Origin: Chthonomonadaceae bacterium
GTDB taxonomy: Bacteria; Armatimonadota; Chthonomonadetes; Chthonomonadales; Chthonomonadaceae
Assembly: GCA_027450145.1 (NCBI GenBank)
Contig: DAIDKH010000033.1
Coordinates: 1-45,749 of the forward strand
Length of the DNA stretch: 45,749 nt
Direction: 5' to 3'
Within the stretch, counting starts at the first letter, position 1; each line of letters begins with the position of its first letter. The translations under genes were made by a program, and so were the position numbers. Under the pieces are notes generated by a model that was not told the DNA's origin, made no database searches, and saw nothing but the letters and a program-made list of their open reading frames with translations. Below are positions 15,238-24,523 of the stretch, in pieces.

Positions 15238-17495
15238 TGGCTGAGCCTATGAGCGGAACCGAGTGTAAATCTTGCGACGATTGCGGCACCTATGAATACA
15301 GCCCCAGACAATAGCGAAATGTAAAACCCGACAACAAAGACTTGTGGTCGATAGCTGAGCCTTACTATGTGTCGGCCCGCCGGAATCCTTGCTGATAAAA
15401 GGCCACCGTCAGCTGAGTACAATTCCGTTGCGCGACCATCAATGGTACCGTACCATCCTGGATAAGCCATTAATGATGCAACTGCAATCGCAGGCCGGTC
15501 GACGGCAATTGTCGCACTCATGGAATTAGCTGAACTACGAATGCCCGTGATCAACGCGTTGGGCCCACCGCCTGTTGAGAGACTTGCTGCGTACGCTCTA
15601 CTAACGTTTGAAATAAGTGTCTCATGCCATGGCCTGAAGGTAGGATCACCCAACGCAGCCAACAGACGCAAGTTACTGTTAACCGCTCGTGCCGCAGGTG
15701 TCACCCATACGGGCCCTCTATACTTCACGTTGCGATACCACCGTAATGGTCCCCGTTCACCGTTGTGCCACCTTTTGAACGGAACAAGCGATGGCGATAG
15801 GATGTGATAGGCTCGTGGAACAGTTACGGTGGCGACGCCTAGCAGTGCCATGAGCCGACCAAGATTGGCGGTGTTGTTATAGAGTGCAAAGATGGCTGGT
15901 CGTTCAATATTAACATATGTATCGAGTGGAACCGGTTCATATCCAGAAGCGGCAGCCAAGCGCTCGCGCATTTGCAAGTTCGGGTTTAGAGTTGCAAGTT
16001 CGCCCCTTAGGAATTCACGGGATGTGGCTCCGTAATCCAGGTATCCTGCACCTACAAACTGATCTGCGAATAAGGTATGAAGCGGCAGATAAAGTCGCCC
16101 TTCCGAGTTTCTCACGACATTAGGGACCGCAGTCTGTGGCATGGTTAGGTCGGATGTCCTCGCAGTAGGCAGAAGGTCGCCAGAATACCACATCAGCGGG
16201 ACAAATGTAACTGCGAAAAGCAATACAATGAGCAATCGTGAGTTCATTTTCCAGGAACTGCGGGTAGAAAGGATGGCGAGAAGGTCACTTAGTTGCAAAC
16301 CAGCGACGATTGATATTGCCAGTGCCGCTGGGATCAAGAAACGCGCAGGATCGTGGAACTTTGCTAGCCCAGGCATAGTGTAGAACAAGACATTGTATAC
16401 CCCTCCTTGAGCACCCACCGCGGCCCACACGCACAAAAATGCCACGACCAGCCAAAAACCGTTCAATATCTTATAGTCTTGATGAATGGATCGACGCAAT
16501 AGCCGTACCACGGATAATACGATGAGTAGTAAGGGCAGCCACCCCACGAATGGATCCGGTTCCCAAAAGTTGCCTGCCCCCCAGTAATCACCATATTTCG
16601 GAGTTCCGAAGAATCGTGGATCAATGAAGCAAAGCAGTTGAGGCGGAGCGAGGTGAAATCGATTGGCCGCCCATAACGACAGTGTTTGGCGACTACTTTG
16701 CGTAGCGAGTTGAACAACTGGTAACAACTGTACAGAGGAGATGACGATTGCAACAAACAATGCGGTGGCTACTCCAAGGTACAGTGTGGATTGATCCCGA
16801 AGACGACGTGATCCGAGACCAAGCGGCAGGGCAAAGTAGAGGCAAAACTCCAGATATGCCACTTGAGGGTGAGCTGCCAGAATGATGAGCACAGACGGAA
16901 TTACCATGAAAAACCAGCGAGCAACACATGGCCGGACTACAAAGCTATAAACCGCCCAAATTCCCAGCGGCATCAGGGTAATCGCGTAGAACATTGGTGG
17001 AAACTGAATACGCCCCAGCACTGGGCCGCAACCACACCACACAGTAGCACTAATGAGGCCGGCCGTCCGGTTACGCGTAATTTGATACATCATGCCATAC
17101 ATTGCAAACCCGGAACCCATTAGAAACATAATGGTCTCCGCATTAAGCACCTGCCATGTATGTCCTAGAGGCAGAAGAAATGCTGCAGGAAAAAACATAC
17201 CGATTTGCGGGTTACCAATGAACGGCTGTCCGCACAACACGTAAGGGTTCCACATTGGCAAACGGCCTGTGGCAAGTAGGTGTGCAGCAAAGGCATACAT
17301 TGGCTGAAAGTAAAGCATGAGATCACCCCAGTAAAGGGATCTCGAACGAAATACCACTCGCCAAAGTAGTGAAATTACGACGAAAGCAATAACCAGTAAA
17401 TCGACTGCGTAACCGGCAGCAGAAGAAGAATAAAACCTGCAGGCAGCTTTGTGTTCAGCAGGCGCTTGATTATGGAACGGCGGAAACGATGACAT
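15234..17495 (-). CDS. YfhO-family GT-C-like membrane protein
   Basis: A 753-residue polytopic protein with an acidic motif after the first TM (SLYWGDLMLYFQPMYAF), LLATGRLPMWNPYVLCGQPFIGNPQIG and AAHPQVAYLEFCLYFALPLG, the hallmarks of YfhO-like proteins, plus a soluble beta-rich C-terminal part (residues about 580-720) and a last TM. Known members help glycosylate wall polymers such as lipoteichoic acid in Firmicutes; here the acceptor is unknown. It is the first gene of the long minus-strand run and overlaps the second glycosyltransferase by 4 bases. The intergenic stretch upstream (17496-17638) is shared with the divergent mtnP. Confidence 0.82.
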   Translation of the reverse strand: MSSFPPFHNQAPAEHKAACRFYSSSAAGYAVDLLVIAFVVISLLWRVVFRSRSLYWGDLMLYFQPMYAFAAHLLATGRLPMWNPYVLCGQPFIGNPQIGMFFPAAFLLPLGHTWQVLNAETIMFLMGSGFAMYGMMYQITRNRTAGLISATVWCGCGPVLGRIQFPPMFYAITLMPLGIWAVYSFVVRPCVARWFFMVIPSVLIILAAHPQVAYLEFCLYFALPLGLGSRRLRDQSTLYLGVATALFVAIVISSVQLLPVVQLATQSSRQTLSLWAANRFHLAPPQLLCFIDPRFFGTPKYGDYWGAGNFWEPDPFVGWLPLLLIVLSVVRLLRRSIHQDYKILNGFWLVVAFLCVWAAVGAQGGVYNVLFYTMPGLAKFHDPARFLIPAALAISIVAGLQLSDLLAILSTRSSWKMNSRLLIVLLFAVTFVPLMWYSGDLLPTARTSDLTMPQTAVPNVVRNSEGRLYLPLHTLFADQFVGAGYLDYGATSREFLRGELATLNPNLQMRERLAAASGYEPVPLDTYVNIERPAIFALYNNTANLGRLMALLGVATVTVPRAYHILSPSLVPFKRWHNGERGPLRWYRNVKYRGPVWVTPAARAVNSNLRLLAALGDPTFRPWHETLISNVSRAYAASLSTGGGPNALITGIRSSANSMSATIAVDRPAIAVASLMAYPGWYGTIDGRATELYSADGGLLSARIPAGRHIVRLSYRPQVFVVGFYISLLSGAVFIGAAIVARFTLGSAHRLSQ

Positions 17496-17638
17496 TACGG
17501 AAGCCAGCCGCTCGTTCGATGGTTGGAAGCATGTCTCAAGTGCCCTGTCACGACCTTACAGTTGATGGAGTACAATAGGTTTCTGCCTTGTTTTGTTGTG
17601 CAAAGAAAGATTACCCGCGACAGGAGTAAAACCGGGCG

Positions 17639-18394
17639 ATGTCTACGAATATTGCCATCATAGGCGGCACTGGATTCGAACGACTCCCAGTTGATATCTA
17701 TGCCGAGCCTCTTACTGTTGATACAGAATACGGTGAAGTAACAGTATTGTCACTCGCAGACAACTACACAGACCCTGCGAAACTGTACTTTCTTTCTCGG
17801 CATGGAGCCGCACACCATATTGCACCACACGCGATCAACCACCGGGCTAACATTCTTGCACTGGCGCAACTAGGCGTTCGGCTGGTACTCGCCTCTAACG
17901 CGGTCGGCTCACTTTGTAGCGACTGGTCGCCTGGAACCCTGGTCACACCTCATGACCTGATCGACTTTGGAACCACTGTTCCAACAACGGTTTTCAATGA
18001 ACAGAACTGGGTCCACACAGACTTTACTGAACCGTACAACCGGAAATTAGTAGCATGCATACAGGGTGCTGCGGGCACCTTTTCGCAAGCAGTTGTACCG
18101 TCAGCAGTTTACCTCTGTTGCAGGGGCCCACGATTTGAAACACCAGCCGAGATAAACATGTTCCGCCATTGGGGCGCTCACATAATAGGCATGACCGGTG
18201 CAGCCGAAGCGATCTACGCGAAGGAACTCGGCCTTAGTTATGCTTCCCTGGCAGTGGTTACCAACCTGGCCGCGGGTCTCAATGCGGATCCAGTTGCGCA
18301 CCAACAGGTAAGCGAAGTGATGAAGCAGCGACTTCCCGTAGTTCGAGCGATCCTAATTGAGGCTGCTGCGCGTGCAAATCAAGAGTTCAGCTAA
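17639..18394 (+). CDS. mtnP: S-methyl-5'-thioadenosine phosphorylase (MTAP/PNP family)
   Basis: A 251-residue phosphorylase that splits methylthioadenosine (or a related nucleoside) with phosphate. Signatures include IAIIGGTGFE, the phosphate/base site FLSRHGAAHHIAPHAINHRAN, ASNAVGSL, and the specificity loop GPRFETPAEINMFRHWGAHIIGMTGAAEA. The MTA-type MTG is kept, but the next residues are AAEA rather than the usual PEA form, so preference between MTA and other purine nucleosides is not certain. It is transcribed alone; AGGAG lies about 12 bases upstream of the ATG. It links to methionine salvage, complementing the homocysteine methyltransferase gene 4 kb away. Confidence 0.9.
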   Translation: MSTNIAIIGGTGFERLPVDIYAEPLTVDTEYGEVTVLSLADNYTDPAKLYFLSRHGAAHHIAPHAINHRANILALAQLGVRLVLASNAVGSLCSDWSPGTLVTPHDLIDFGTTVPTTVFNEQNWVHTDFTEPYNRKLVACIQGAAGTFSQAVVPSAVYLCCRGPRFETPAEINMFRHWGAHIIGMTGAAEAIYAKELGLSYASLAVVTNLAAGLNADPVAHQQVSEVMKQRLPVVRAILIEAAARANQEFS

Positions 18395-18431
18395 CGGATC
18401 ACTTATGTTCTTGTGGCGAGAATTGAAAATA

Positions 18432-19745
18432 TCAATCTTGCACGTTAGCAGCTAACGGATGCGAACCTGGTTTATTGTAGTTTGCCCTTACGTCATCCAA
18501 ACACAATACCCAATCGGGACCATACCCCGGCGTTGTAAAGCTGTGAACACCTCCGCCACTAACACATCCCTCAGATTGACAGGTACCACTGCGCGGTGAA
18601 TACCATGACGCTCGCATCTGCTGACACGTGTATGCACCGAGATTAACCGTCACCTCTGTCGCAGCGGGTAAATAAACGAGCGCATAGGTTAATTCTTCGT
18701 CTCGGCAGGCGTGTGCAGGCACAGTTAATGCACCTATTGACCCGACTATTAGCCCGTCGTCTGGTATACGCGACAAAGCGGGCCTGGACTCAATAAGCCT
18801 TCGCAAGTATTGCATTTGAGTTGCTCCCGGCAACCCAAGGGCCTCCTGCCAGAGTCGTACAGGATAATTAATGGGCTGGAACTGATTGGATGTAAACTGC
18901 CACACGGAATGACAACCGTAAGTAACGCCAAATCCGCCTGCAAAAATACCGGAGTAGATCGCTCTGCGCACATCAAACGCTGATATGTATCCACATGCTA
19001 CGTCGAAACCCGCAGGGTGATCCTCGTAACATGGCTCTGCATCCATTACTGGCATGGGCGGCTCCGCTCGGTAATCGCGCCGTATGCAAGCAGCCGTATC
19101 TACACCCCGGTGGTGTCCCGTCTGCCACATATTAAAACTAAGCCAATCTGCTCCGGCGACGTCGTCCATGGAACTACGTCCACCTTGTGGATGAAAAGTC
19201 AAAAGATGAGTGCCGCGATCACCAGCTGCCAAGCCCTTAGCAAGTGCATCGAGAATGGCTCTCTGATTATCGGATTCGACAGCTCGGTCGCCCCCTAATA
19301 TCCAAATGAGATTTGCTTCTCGGTACCTGCTACCCAGGTACCGACCGTATCTTTCCGCATTTTGCACCGTGAAAATTTCGGGTCCTACTCCCCACTTCTT
19401 GTTCCACTTGTCACCCCACGTCGGCAGAAAACCTACCACCATACCCAGGGTATTGATTCGATTTACTACATCATCTACATTCCGAAAGTAACTTTCCACG
19501 GGTTGCTCGGGGTCGTTGTTTTTCAGAGGTAGATCACCATGGTAATTCGGTGTTTGAAAATCGTGTTCAGCCAAAGCAACGGCTTGAATCACGTTAAAAC
19601 CTTGCTGTGCCCTGGTAGTTAAATAAAATTCTACATCGGCGGGACTAAGCCGATGAAATAGCTCCCATGCCGTGTCACCCAAATAAAAAAATGGGTGACC
19701 GTTGGAAGTCACCAGGCACCTTTTATTGCTGCTTACTTTTAACAT
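18432..19745 (-). CDS. DUF4038 glycoside hydrolase-like protein (apiosidase-like, GH140-type)
   Basis: A protein of 437 residues with the DUF4038 start NGHPFFYLGDTAWELFHRLS and TTRAQQGFNVIQAVALAEHDF, then a TIM-barrel with LIWILGGDRAVES, SFNMWQTGHH, VMDAEPCYEDHP and GFGVTYGCHSVWQF, and a C-terminal beta-sandwich resembling the collagen-binding-like domain often found after DUF4038 (residues about 350-430). Characterised relatives remove apiose from rhamnogalacturonan II. I see no signal peptide, so the enzyme would act inside the cell or be exported another way. The ATG used has AGAGG upstream; a TTG nine codons earlier is possible. Confidence 0.85.
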   Translation of the reverse strand: MLKVSSNKRCLVTSNGHPFFYLGDTAWELFHRLSPADVEFYLTTRAQQGFNVIQAVALAEHDFQTPNYHGDLPLKNNDPEQPVESYFRNVDDVVNRINTLGMVVGFLPTWGDKWNKKWGVGPEIFTVQNAERYGRYLGSRYREANLIWILGGDRAVESDNQRAILDALAKGLAAGDRGTHLLTFHPQGGRSSMDDVAGADWLSFNMWQTGHHRGVDTAACIRRDYRAEPPMPVMDAEPCYEDHPAGFDVACGYISAFDVRRAIYSGIFAGGFGVTYGCHSVWQFTSNQFQPINYPVRLWQEALGLPGATQMQYLRRLIESRPALSRIPDDGLIVGSIGALTVPAHACRDEELTYALVYLPAATEVTVNLGAYTCQQMRASWYSPRSGTCQSEGCVSGGGVHSFTTPGYGPDWVLCLDDVRANYNKPGSHPLAANVQD

Positions 19746-19837
19746 TTTGTCCAGCCTCTTGGTCACAGGCAATTTTCACATCAAGCCTTGGTGCCGCTCG
19801 TGCTGCAAGCGAGTGCCATCGATTACATATCCACGGT

Positions 19838-20398
19838 CTAACCTGGTACGACAGGTGCACTTCTCGAAAGACGTTCTAGAAACTTCGAAAGTGTTACGTC
19901 CACGGGCTCGTGCGCAGCTAGCAGCATCATGCACACTTCGCGAACAGCACCATACCCCCCACGCGCCTCTGTTACAATGTCCGCCCTATTCCTCACTTCA
20001 GGTACCGCATTCATCGGTGCTGCCGTTATGCCTGACTGCAGAAAAGCAGGTATATCGTTCCAATCGTCACCGATATGCATCACCTCATCACGTCCTAAGT
20101 GCAGCTTAACGCGTAACTCCGCGAGTGCCACTCCCTTGTCTTTGGCGTTCTGTACACAGTGAGAGACGCCTAGTTCAATGGCACGACGTTCAGTACCAGG
20201 GTAACTCCGTCCCGTGATAATAGCCGTACGAATTCCGCTGGCGACTAATAGCCCAATACCAAGTCCATCCCCAGCAAAAAAGCGCTTATGCTCACCACCA
20301 TCGCTGCCATATTCAATCCCTCCATCGGTAAGCACTCCGTCAACATCCATCGAGAGTAGTTTTACCAATCGAAGCCGCATCGCCAATTCTTCGGTCAT
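19838..20398 (-). CDS. KdsC-like HAD phosphatase
   Basis: A 186-residue capless HAD phosphatase. Motif I is LSMDVDGVLTDGG, followed by FFAGDGLGIGLL, IITGRSYPGTERRA (motif II/specificity loop) and GDDWNDIPAF (motif IV), with GGYGAVREVC near the C-terminus as in KdsC. The family removes phosphate from KDO-8-phosphate or related nonulosonate 9-phosphates. No kdsA, kdsB or kdsD is in the window, so the substrate is unproven. The start ATG has GAGGAG 8 bases upstream; the frame stays open for 49 more codons into the divergent gene's region, which I reject. Confidence 0.85.
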   Translation of the reverse strand: MTEELAMRLRLVKLLSMDVDGVLTDGGIEYGSDGGEHKRFFAGDGLGIGLLVASGIRTAIITGRSYPGTERRAIELGVSHCVQNAKDKGVALAELRVKLHLGRDEVMHIGDDWNDIPAFLQSGITAAPMNAVPEVRNRADIVTEARGGYGAVREVCMMLLAAHEPVDVTLSKFLERLSRSAPVVPG

Positions 20399-20503
20399 AT
20401 TTGCCACTCCTCTGCCGCATAATATTACCGCAAGAGCGTATTCTGTTAACGAGGTGTCGGGATATTGCAATCGTAATCGCTTGCCACAAGGAGGCACTCT
20501 TTC

Positions 20504-21247
20504 ATGACCATTCCCCCTTCTCTCCACATTACTTATTTGGGCCACTCCACGCTACTGATCGTAACGCCAGGCGGGAAGCGAATCCTGGTCGATCCCTGGA
20601 TCAATTCAAACCCTGCCTGTCCAACCAAGTACCGAGATATATCTGCTATTGGCACTCTTGACGCGATACTGGTCACCCATATGCACAGTGATCACGCTGG
20701 TGACATTCGGTCTGCAGTTGTCGCCAATCCAAATGCCGAGGTGTTCGCGATATTTGAAGCCGCAATGTACATTGGCACTTTGGGTGCGACTGCCATTCAG
20801 CCAATGAATATTGGTGGTTCCGTACGGTCGCTGGGTTGCGAGTTTACCATGACTCACGCTGAGCACTCGAGCAGTTATAGCCCGGCCACGGAGAATGACT
20901 CACCCATGGTATATGGTGGCGATCCCGCCGGATTCGTCGTCAGATTGGAGGACGGCTTCACGATTTACATCTCAGGTGACACAGGACTATTTGGTGACAT
21001 GGCGCTAATCCGCGAGCTTTACCGTCCCGGCATCGCGGTCCTGCCAATTGGCGACCGCTTCACAATGGGGCCATTGCAAGCCGCGCACGCCATTAAGTTA
21101 CTGGGTGTAAAGCACGTGTTGCCCGTACACCACAGCACATTTAACTTGCTAAGTGGCAATCCCAAGCAACTCATAGAGCAGCTTGCCGAATTAGGCCTCG
21201 ATGACGTTGCCGTGCATGCTCTTGAACCAGGCGAAACTCTGGGCTAA
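20504..21247 (+). CDS. UPF0173 metallo-beta-lactamase-fold hydrolase
   Basis: A 247-residue protein with the metal-binding signature VTHMHSDHAGD, further His in HAEHSSSY, Asp in YISGDTGLFGDM and a C-terminal VLPVHHSTF, all as in UPF0173 (YtkL-like) hydrolases. N-terminal ITYLGHSTLLI is diagnostic. Substrate unknown for the family. Excellent ribosome binding site AAGGAGG 9 bases before ATG. It starts divergently from the KdsC-like gene and is followed by miaA after 20 bases, so it may lead the miaA-hfq-dapF transcript. Confidence 0.92.
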   Translation: MTIPPSLHITYLGHSTLLIVTPGGKRILVDPWINSNPACPTKYRDISAIGTLDAILVTHMHSDHAGDIRSAVVANPNAEVFAIFEAAMYIGTLGATAIQPMNIGGSVRSLGCEFTMTHAEHSSSYSPATENDSPMVYGGDPAGFVVRLEDGFTIYISGDTGLFGDMALIRELYRPGIAVLPIGDRFTMGPLQAAHAIKLLGVKHVLPVHHSTFNLLSGNPKQLIEQLAELGLDDVAVHALEPGETLG

Positions 21248-21267
21248 TTGAAGGGTGTGCTATAATT

Positions 21268-22227
21268 TTGAACAGTAACCTGGCCAGCGGTGATACTGAC
21301 AAATTCCCTGTTATTGCAATAGTGGGCCCGACGGGATCGGGAAAAACTGAAGCTGCAATTCATATCGCTTTAGCAGTTGGTGGTGAGATAATAAACGCCG
21401 ACGCCTTCCAGGTCTATAAGGGCATGGATATCGGCACAGCCAAACCTACTCGGGCCGAGCAGTCACTCTGCAAGTTTCACCTGATTGACCTGGTGGGTCC
21501 TTGTGAGACGTTTTCGGCTTCGGACTGGCGCAGCAGAGCTGAGGCTGCGATCGAAGACGTTAACAGCCGCAACTTGATACCAATCATTTGCGGCGGTGCG
21601 GGAATGTACATCAGAGCACTACTAAACGGATGGTCACTGGCCGATTCGCCACGTAATGAGGCATTACGCGACGAACTACGCGCAAGAGCGGCTTCTAAGG
21701 GGGTTGAATCTGTACACACTATTCTTGCTGAATTAGATCCATCGGCCGCGGCCAAATTACATCCGAACGACCTGTTACGCGTTATACGAGCAATTGAAGT
21801 CTACAAATCGACCGGTAGACCTATTTCTCAACTGCACGACAGGGATAGAAACCAACCGAGCCGGTATTCTATCGCTCAATTCGGGCTGATGTGGCCACGA
21901 AGCGAGCTATATTCACGTATTAATAACCGTGTAATTTCGATGATAGAAAGTGGGTTTTCCACCGAGGTGCAGCGTTTGTTAGACGGCGGGGTCACTCGCC
22001 AGTGCCCTGGAATGCGTAGTCTGGGGTATTTGGAAGTGGCAGATATGGTGCAAGGCTTGAGAACGAAGGAAGAAGTTGTCGCCGCGGTGAGCTTGAAAAC
22101 AAGACAATACGCGAAGCGACAGATAACATGGTTTAAACCGGATGAGTCAATCAGGTGGGTCCAACCCAATGACCCAAATTACCTGAACGATATGCTCACC
22201 GAGATTAAAGGCGTTCTAGCTAACTAA
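21268..22227 (+). CDS. miaA: tRNA dimethylallyltransferase
   Basis: A 319-residue enzyme that adds the isopentenyl group to A37 of tRNAs reading UNN codons. P-loop GPTGSGKTEAAI at about residues 20-31; INADAFQVYKGMDIGTAKPT corresponds to the DSMQVY substrate motif, with a Ser-to-Ala-like variation; also CGGAGMYIRALL, RVIRAIEVYKSTGRPIS and C-terminal RQYAKRQITWFK. The start appears to be TTG; no ATG or GTG fits upstream of the P-loop. It precedes hfq, an order also seen in enterobacteria. Confidence 0.95.
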   Translation: MNSNLASGDTDKFPVIAIVGPTGSGKTEAAIHIALAVGGEIINADAFQVYKGMDIGTAKPTRAEQSLCKFHLIDLVGPCETFSASDWRSRAEAAIEDVNSRNLIPIICGGAGMYIRALLNGWSLADSPRNEALRDELRARAASKGVESVHTILAELDPSAAAKLHPNDLLRVIRAIEVYKSTGRPISQLHDRDRNQPSRYSIAQFGLMWPRSELYSRINNRVISMIESGFSTEVQRLLDGGVTRQCPGMRSLGYLEVADMVQGLRTKEEVVAAVSLKTRQYAKRQITWFKPDESIRWVQPNDPNYLNDMLTEIKGVLAN

Positions 22228-22235
22228 CCAGGGGA

Positions 22236-22317
22236 TTATTTGCCCACGAGAGGGCATTTGTTTGCTGCCATGACGGCAGCTTGACCCTGATCATTTTGTA
22301 CAGGGGGTTCTGGTACC
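22236..22317 (+). promoter_or_regulatory. hfq leader with three potential hairpins
   Basis: Between miaA and hfq lie three small inverted repeats: TGCCC/GGGCA (22241-22256) followed by TTTGTTT, GCTGCC/GGCAGC (22264-22280, loop of five), and CCCTG/CAGGG (22285-22305), the last enclosing part of the hfq ribosome binding site AGGGGG (22302-22307). The first could attenuate transcription from miaA and the last could occlude translation. Hfq autoregulates through its own leader in Escherichia coli; whether that holds here is inference. Confidence 0.5.
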
Positions 22318-22641
22318 GTGACTAAACCACAGCTGAATCTGCAGGACATTTTCCTGAATCAAGTTCGAAAAGAAAACATCGGAGTAACTATCTACCTCAT
22401 CGGAGGAGTGCAACTGCGTGGTATGGTACGCGGCTTCGATGCCTTTACAATACTGCTCGATTCGGTAGGTAAGCCCACTCAGCTTGTCTACAAACATGCT
22501 GTATCGTCCATTGTTCCCGTACGCCCAGTCTCCACCTTTTACCAGGAGACTGGGCGAGAGCACGGCCCGGAACGCGCGGAACGCGAACCCAGAGAACCGC
22601 GCGACCTTAGAACGCCTGGCATCTCGTCCGACTCGGTGTAA
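22318..22641 (+). CDS. hfq: RNA chaperone Hfq
   Basis: A 107-residue Sm-like hexameric RNA chaperone. The Sm1 region reads [23 protein letters not shown] and [12 protein letters not shown], and Sm2 is [10 protein letters not shown], the Hfq hallmark. The conserved Gln/Asn of the proximal site is present as LQDIFLNQ. After the core comes a tail of about 35 residues rich in Glu, Arg and Pro ([11 protein letters not shown]), a charged extension different from the E. coli tail. Start is GTG with AGGGGG 10 bases upstream. It sits between miaA and dapF. Confidence 0.93.
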   Translation: MTKPQLNLQDIFLNQVRKENIGVTIYLIGGVQLRGMVRGFDAFTILLDSVGKPTQLVYKHAVSSIVPVRPVSTFYQETGREHGPERAEREPREPRDLRTPGISSDSV

Positions 22642-22658
22642 TACTCAGGAGAATGGTT

Positions 22659-23498
22659 TTGAAATTCACGAAAATGCACGGAATTGGCAATGATTTCGTT
22701 GTGGTTAACTCGCTAAACGATGGACCACCGGAAGAGGCGCTTCCAGATCTGGCGCGCAGCCTTAACAATCGCAAATTTGGAGTAGGCGGTGACGGCCTCA
22801 TTCTCGTTTTACCATCTAAAGTTGCAGATTTTAAGATGCGGATGTTCAATCCCGACGGTTCTGAAGCAGAAATGTGCGGTAACGGCATTCGGTGTTTTGC
22901 AAAGTATGTATATGACCATCAACTTTTACCGGAATCCCAGGTAAAGGTTGAAACGCTGGCTGGCGTAAAGGTGTTAAAACTCGCTCTAAAAAGCGGCAAG
23001 GTCGATACCGTGCGCGTGGATATGGGTATGCCCAAGCTGCTCCGCTCGGAAATTCCGATGAAGGGCGAAGAGAACGACAAAGTTGTTAACGAAGCTCTTA
23101 AGGTTGAGGGCAGAAAGTTTGACATTACAGCTGTTTCAATGGGAAACCCACATGTCATCATTTTTGAAGATAACTTAGACAGCTTCCCGGTAGCAAAATA
23201 TGGCCCCCTAATTGAAAACCACCGGTCGTTTCCGCAACGTACAAACGTCCATTTTGTCCGCGTTTGCAACTCGGGTGAAATTGTTGTTCGCACGTGGGAG
23301 AGAGGTGCGGGTGAAACTCTGGCATGCGGAACTGGAGCATGCGCGTGCGTCGTTGCATGCGTTTTGAACAGTAAAACAAATCGAACTGTATTGGTCCACC
23401 TCCCCGGAGGAGACCTCAAAATCGAATGGCTAGGTGACTCGAGAGTGCTTATGACCGGACCCGCTGAAGAGGTTTTTAGCGGCGTTTACCAAGAGTAA
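22659..23498 (+). CDS. dapF: diaminopimelate epimerase
   Basis: About 279 residues; interconverts LL- and meso-diaminopimelate for lysine and peptidoglycan synthesis. The two catalytic cysteines lie in MCGNGIRCFAKY (first) and ACGTGACACV (second); FTKMHGIGNDFVVV at the N-terminus and GVGGDGLI are typical. I chose TTG, giving MKFTKMHG as in the family, because AGGAG is 7 bases before it; an ATG two codons upstream is only one base from AGGAG. The stop is one base before the next gene. Confidence 0.94.
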   Translation: MKFTKMHGIGNDFVVVNSLNDGPPEEALPDLARSLNNRKFGVGGDGLILVLPSKVADFKMRMFNPDGSEAEMCGNGIRCFAKYVYDHQLLPESQVKVETLAGVKVLKLALKSGKVDTVRVDMGMPKLLRSEIPMKGEENDKVVNEALKVEGRKFDITAVSMGNPHVIIFEDNLDSFPVAKYGPLIENHRSFPQRTNVHFVRVCNSGEIVVRTWERGAGETLACGTGACACVVACVLNSKTNRTVLVHLPGGDLKIEWLGDSRVLMTGPAEEVFSGVYQE

Positions 23499-23499
23499 T

Positions 23500-24453
23500 A
23501 TGGGTCTACCCGGCGTCATTGCGACTTGGCCATTTGGAGGTCCTGCTGCATCTGCGGGTTTCCAACGATTACTGGCTGGAGGCTCTGCTGTAGATGCGGT
23601 AGAGGTAGCAGGTAATATCGTAGAGATGGATCCCTCTGTCTCCTCCGTTGGGTATGGCGGCATGCCGAATGCGCTGGGTGTCGTGGAGCTAGATGCCGCC
23701 ATCATGGACGGCGCTACTCATGAAGCAGGTGCGGTATGCGCTATGGTCGACATTGGTACGCCAATTTCTATTGCACGCCGAGTGATGGAACGATCACCCC
23801 ACGTTATGTTAGCTGGTATTGGAGCAAGAGATTTTGCTCTGTCCCAGGGATTCATATTACAATCCCAACTCACCCCTCAAGCACAACAGCGTTGGGATGA
23901 GTGGCGGAATTCGGAAGCCGCCGAGGCAGTTGTAGCTCACTTTCCCACGCCTCCATTAGCACCTGACAATCACGATACTATAGGCATTTGTGCTCTAGAC
24001 GCACATGGTAACCTTGCTGCAGGATGCACAACTAGTGGTATGGCATGGAAGCTCGCTGGACGTGTGGGCGACTCCCCCATAATCGGAGCTGGCCTGTACG
24101 TGGACAACGAATTTGGAGCTGCGGCCGCTACCGGCCATGGTGATGAAATGATGAAGGCGTGTTTAACCTACCGTACCGTGATGAACATGGCTAAAGGCAT
24201 GAGCCCTACTGAGGCCTGTATCGAGTCACTAAGATATCTTTTATCTCGACGTTCAACTTTTAACAATCCCTATGGCGCCGCAATAGTGTCCATTCGCAAA
24301 GACGGCGAATTCGGTTCAGCAGCTACGTGCTCAGGCTTCGAGGCGCCGTCGCGTGTATGGAGTTGGGCTGCAGCAAACGATAACACGCCAAACGGGTTGA
24401 TCTCAACCGGTCCCTATGTCGACCTCTCAGCCGTTTACTCGACGCTACCCTAG
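23500..24453 (+). CDS. N4-(beta-N-acetylglucosaminyl)-L-asparaginase-like Ntn hydrolase
   Basis: A 317-residue member of the asparaginase type-2/glycosylasparaginase family. The autocatalytic cleavage site is in DNHDTIGICALD, where the Thr would become the N-terminal nucleophile; downstream GCTTSGMAWKLAGRVGDSPIIGAGLYVDN and AAATGHGDEMM match glycosylasparaginase more closely than isoaspartyl peptidase. The N-terminal WPFGG is also as in that group. No signal peptide is visible, so it would act in the cytoplasm on imported glycosyl-asparagine or on isoaspartyl peptides. It follows dapF after one base and is probably co-translated. Confidence 0.88.
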   Translation: MGLPGVIATWPFGGPAASAGFQRLLAGGSAVDAVEVAGNIVEMDPSVSSVGYGGMPNALGVVELDAAIMDGATHEAGAVCAMVDIGTPISIARRVMERSPHVMLAGIGARDFALSQGFILQSQLTPQAQQRWDEWRNSEAAEAVVAHFPTPPLAPDNHDTIGICALDAHGNLAAGCTTSGMAWKLAGRVGDSPIIGAGLYVDNEFGAAAATGHGDEMMKACLTYRTVMNMAKGMSPTEACIESLRYLLSRRSTFNNPYGAAIVSIRKDGEFGSAATCSGFEAPSRVWSWAAANDNTPNGLISTGPYVDLSAVYSTLP

Positions 24454-24523
24454 GTTCTCTTCTCCTTGCTCACCCACTTTACGCACCAATTAACTATTTT
24501 GACAAGGATGTTGCTGTTCTAAT

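Noticed and set aside
21260-21267. TGcTATAAT-like extended -10 just before the miaA start
   Set aside because: A transcript from it would begin at or after the only usable miaA start codon, and no -35 fits; probably chance.
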